From Caulobacterales bacterium (GTDB lineage: Bacteria > Pseudomonadota > Alphaproteobacteria > Caulobacterales > Caulobacteraceae): a stretch of DNA of 64,000 bases. Positions 61,488-64,000 of this stretch are shown one piece after another. The position numbers and the translations under genes are program-made. The stretch is taken from contig JAEKKJ010000006.1 of the NCBI GenBank assembly GCA_019510435.1, positions 310,001-374,000 of the forward strand, in the 5' to 3' direction. Below the pieces are notes generated by a model, which saw only the letters and a list, made by a program, of their open reading frames with translations, was not told the origin of the DNA and ran no database searches. Numbering within the stretch: the stretch's first letter is position 1; the number at the start of each line of letters is the position of its first letter.

Positions 61488-63278
61488 TCAGACCAGCGCC
61501 TCGAACTCGTCTACCAGCCGCTCCAGCTGTTTCATGCCGGCGGCCCAGAACGCCTTCTCCCGCGGGTTCAGCCCGAACGCCGCCAGGGCCTCCACATAGG
61601 TCTTGGTCCCGCCGGCGGCGAGCAGCTGCTCGTAGAGCGGGGCGAAGGCCTTGGGGTCCTCGCGCCGCTTCTCCATCAGCCCGCGGACCAGGAGGTCGCC
61701 GAAGGCGTAGGCGTAGACGTAGAAGGGCGCATGCACGAAGTGGCTGACATAGGCCCAGTAGTGCTCATAGCCCTTGTTGAGGCGCACGGCGGGGCCCAGG
61801 CTCTCGCCCATCACCTCCATCCAGAGCCCGCCGATCTCGTCCGGCGACAGCTCCCCGTGCAGGCGCGCGGCGTGGAAGCGGCTCTCGAAGCGATGGAAGG
61901 CGATCTGGCGCACGACGGTGTTGATCCCGTCCTCGATCTTGCCGGCCAGCAGGCCCAGGCGCTCCGCCTTGCCGGACTCGGCCAGCAGTTTCTCGAACAC
62001 CAGTCCCTCGCCGAAGATCGAGGCGGTCTCGGCCAGGGTCAGGGGCGTGTCGGCCAGCAGGGTGCCCAGCGGCTGGGCCAGGGTCTGGTGCACCGCGTGC
62101 CCCAGCTCGTGGGCCAGGGTCAGCACGTCGCGCCGCTCACCCATGTAGTTCATGAACACATAGGGATGGCGGTCGGCCGTGACCGGGTGGGAATAGGCGC
62201 CCGACTGCTTGCCCGGCCGCGGCCGCGCGTCGATCCAGGGCTGGTTGAAGAAGGTCAGCGCTGTGTCGGCGAACTTGGGCGCCAGGGCCTGGAAGCTCTC
62301 CAGCACCATGCCCTTGGCTTCGTCCCAGGCGAACACCCGCGGCTGGGCCTGGTCCAGAGGTGCGTTGCGGTCCCAGTGGTCCAGGTGGTCGCGGCCCATG
62401 GCCTTGGCCTTCAGCCGATAGTAGCGGTGGCTCACCGCCGCATAGCCGTCCACCACCGCCGCCTCCAGGGCCGCCACGGCGTCGGCGTCCACCTCGTTGG
62501 CCAGGTGGCGCGAGGCCGCCGGGTCCGGATATTTGCGCCAGCGGTCCTCCACCTGCTTCTCGAACGCCAGGGTGTTGAGGCAGAGGGCGAGCGTCGAGCC
62601 GCGCTGCTCCAGCGCCCGGGCCAGGGCCTGGGCCGCCGCCTTGCGCCGCGCCGGCGCGGGGTCCGACATGCGGTTGAGCAGTTCCGACAGGGTGAGGGTC
62701 TCGCCCTCCACGCGGGCCGACAGCTTGGCCAGGGTCTCGTCGAACAGGCGGCTCCAGTTGGCCACCGCCGGCGCCTTGTCGATCAGCAGCTTCTCGAGGT
62801 CGGCGGAGAGCTCGTGGGGCCGGCCGGCGCGCACCCGCCGCAGCCAGGGCCGCCAGCGGCCGGCGGCCTTGTGCGCCCGCAGCGCCGCCTCCAGCTCCCC
62901 GTCCTCCAGCTGGTTGATCTCCAGGGTGAAGAACAGGCTCAGCGCCGCGATCTGCGCGCTGCGGGCCCGCAGGTCGGCCTCGAACTTCGACCAGGCCGCA
63001 TCGTCCCGCGCTGTCGAGGCCGCGAGCGAGGCGAAAGCCCCGACGCCCCACATGGCGTTGACCGACTGTTCGTAGAGCTCGATCGCGCGGTCCAGGATGC
63101 CGCCCAGCTCGGCCGGCCTGGCGCGGGTGGCCACCAGCCGCCCCTCCAGCTTGGCAAGCTCGCGGTTCAGCCGCTCGGCCTCCGCCAGATCCGCCTCGAT
63201 CCGCGGATCCTCCCGGCCGGAATAGAGATCATCCAGCCGCCATTGCGGCAGAGCGTCGGTCTTGAAGGGGGCGTTCAT
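61488..63278 (-). CDS. pepF: M3 family oligoendopeptidase F
   Basis: A 596-residue M3 peptidase. The zinc motif is HELGH (390-394), with the Glu ligand about 25 residues later in ETASIFGEG. The N-terminal helical region (about 1-200) matches PepF/oligoendopeptidase F. It degrades short peptides in the cytoplasm. ATG at 63278 gives MNAPFKTDALPQWRLDDLY, family-typical. Confidence 0.95.
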   Translation of the reverse strand: MNAPFKTDALPQWRLDDLYSGREDPRIEADLAEAERLNRELAKLEGRLVATRARPAELGGILDRAIELYEQSVNAMWGVGAFASLAASTARDDAAWSKFEADLRARSAQIAALSLFFTLEINQLEDGELEAALRAHKAAGRWRPWLRRVRAGRPHELSADLEKLLIDKAPAVANWSRLFDETLAKLSARVEGETLTLSELLNRMSDPAPARRKAAAQALARALEQRGSTLALCLNTLAFEKQVEDRWRKYPDPAASRHLANEVDADAVAALEAAVVDGYAAVSHRYYRLKAKAMGRDHLDHWDRNAPLDQAQPRVFAWDEAKGMVLESFQALAPKFADTALTFFNQPWIDARPRPGKQSGAYSHPVTADRHPYVFMNYMGERRDVLTLAHELGHAVHQTLAQPLGTLLADTPLTLAETASIFGEGLVFEKLLAESGKAERLGLLAGKIEDGINTVVRQIAFHRFESRFHAARLHGELSPDEIGGLWMEVMGESLGPAVRLNKGYEHYWAYVSHFVHAPFYVYAYAFGDLLVRGLMEKRREDPKAFAPLYEQLLAAGGTKTYVEALAAFGLNPREKAFWAAGMKQLERLVDEFEALV

Positions 63279-63380
63279 GGCGAGAACCTTAGCCCCAGGA
63301 GCGCGCCAGGGTCACGCGCCACGTCCTCCTTCCCCTCTGCGATGGCGGCTTGACATCGCAAGTATGAGTTCTCGTATTGT

Positions 63381-63465
63381 TCCCCCTCCCGCCGCGAAGC
63401 GGCGGGAGGGGGACCGCGCGCCGAAGCCGGCGCCAGCCGGCTGAAGAGCGCGGGGTGGAGGGGGC
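63381..63465. repeat. REP-like repeat family C, left copy beside DUF559
   Basis: GC-rich repeat with the hairpin gccgcgaagcggc and the end ggggtggagggggc. The 63862-63942 copy is its inverted counterpart over about 75 bases with few mismatches; a related pair is at 10665-10821. Confidence 0.88.
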
Positions 63466-63482
63466 AAGCGAGTGGCAGGGCC

Positions 63483-63945
63483 TTGCGACGCACACTGATC
63501 GCCAATCGCGCCCGATCGCTCCGAAAGGCCATGAGCGAGCCGGAGGTGATGCTCTGGAAGCCGCCTTCGGAGGCGCGGCGCGGATAAGCCCACTTTCCGC
63601 CGGCAGCACCCCTTCGGCCCCTTCATTCTGGACTTCTATTGTCCCGCCGCCAGGCTCGCGGCCGAGGTGGACGGCTCTACGCACTGGGACGAGCCGGCGC
63701 AGGCCAAGGACATGAAGCGCGACCATTGGCTGGCGGGCCAGGGGGTGATGGTGCTGCGCATCCCGGCGTCGTCGATCTATCAGGACGCAGGCGCGGTTGC
63801 TGACGCGGTGATCCGCGCTGCAGACGAGCGGATCGCGGCGGAGAGGCAGCGGATGGAGCTCGCCCCCTCCACCCCCCGCTCTTCAGCCGGCCTTCGGCCA
63901 GCTTCGGCGGGCGGTCCCCCTCCCGCCGCTTCGCGGGGGAGGTAA
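63483..63945 (+). pseudogene. DUF559 (Vsr-like endonuclease domain) gene with a frameshift
   Basis: Frame 1 from TTG 63483 encodes RRTLIANRARSLRKAMSEPE then VMLWK and hits a stop at 63585. From about 63563 the adjacent frame carries the rest: RRRGADKPTFRRQHPFGPFI, LDFYCPAARLAAEVDGSTHW and VMVLRIPASSIY, the DUF559 core. One extra C at 63561-63562 explains the break: removing it joins both parts. The open frame then reads into the right repeat, so the tail is repeat-encoded. The family resembles very-short-patch-repair endonucleases. If the sequence is correct the gene is inactive. Confidence 0.85.
63862..63942. repeat. REP-like repeat family C, right copy beside DUF559
   Basis: Inverted counterpart of 63381-63465. 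It begins gccccctccacc and ends in cgcggggga. It provides the last codons and stop of the DUF559 frame. Confidence 0.88.
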
Positions 63946-64000
63946 GGGTCGCCCCGTTGGCTGTTGCCCCCGACGGCCGCGGCTAAAGCTTCTGCGTCGC

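Noticed and set aside
63983..64000. Possible C-terminus (ATQKL and stop) of a minus-strand gene entering from the right edge
   Set aside because: Only six codons are visible, which is too little to support a gene.

Overview
The window is a GC-rich (roughly 70%), gene-dense chromosomal stretch from an alphaproteobacterium, most likely Caulobacterales and perhaps Phenylobacterium. The evidence is the gene order (yebC, ruvC, ruvA-ruvB-ybgC-tolQRAB-pal-cpoB-tilS), an aa3-type cytochrome oxidase subunit IV, three-gene pntA1-pntA2-pntB transhydrogenase, a GAAC-N7-GAAC box matching the alphaproteobacterial LexA site, and PEPxxWA-CTERM proteins. The genus is inferred. I found no rRNA, tRNA, CRISPR array, insertion sequence or prophage.

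Layout. 1-4.3 kb: end of a molybdenum hydroxylase operon, an HWE histidine kinase, and a lemA-TPM-TPM operon interrupted by a hairpin repeat. 4.4-9 kb: a divergent lipid-modification locus (FAD oxidoreductase and DUF1365 on one side; DUF1295, cyclopropane-synthase-like methyltransferase and DUF2177 on the other). 9-23.2 kb: metabolic and secreted enzymes (acyl-CoA ligase, amidohydrolase, phospholipase C, DegT aminotransferase, dehydrogenases, hydrolases, M61-like peptidase). 23.3-35 kb: four PEPxxWA-CTERM proteins, yebC, small membrane proteins, a winged-helix/DUF5985 cassette, a cyclophilin and a site-2-type protease. 35-47.8 kb: the ruv and tol-pal backbone, with a DUF900 hydrolase and a DUF1800/DUF1501 pair lying between ruvC and ruvA. 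47.8-54.6 kb: cell-surface genes (M23 peptidase, a 984-residue autotransporter, an XRE regulator and an RTX-repeat protein). 54.6-64 kb: pntB-pntA2-pntA1, cytochrome oxidase subunit IV, a SRPBCC/ArsR pair, an EF-hand membrane protein, lepB, pepF and a frameshifted DUF559 gene bracketed by inverted repeats.

How the parts fit. Tol-Pal with CpoB supports outer-membrane constriction and integrity; RuvABC resolves recombination intermediates, and ruvAB is probably SOS-controlled. Envelope and surface functions dominate the rest.

The observations I consider least explained are: the DUF559 gene flanked by inverted copies of a REP-like repeat that also occurs as an inverted pair at 10.7 kb; a second hairpin family (9-bp period) with two copies, one sitting where the start codon of a TPM gene should be; the run of three PEPxxWA-CTERM genes, one with a Tyr-rich heptad repeat; a GFA-fold protein whose second cysteine cluster is replaced by histidines; and a predicted ribbon-helix-helix/membrane/EF-hand protein.
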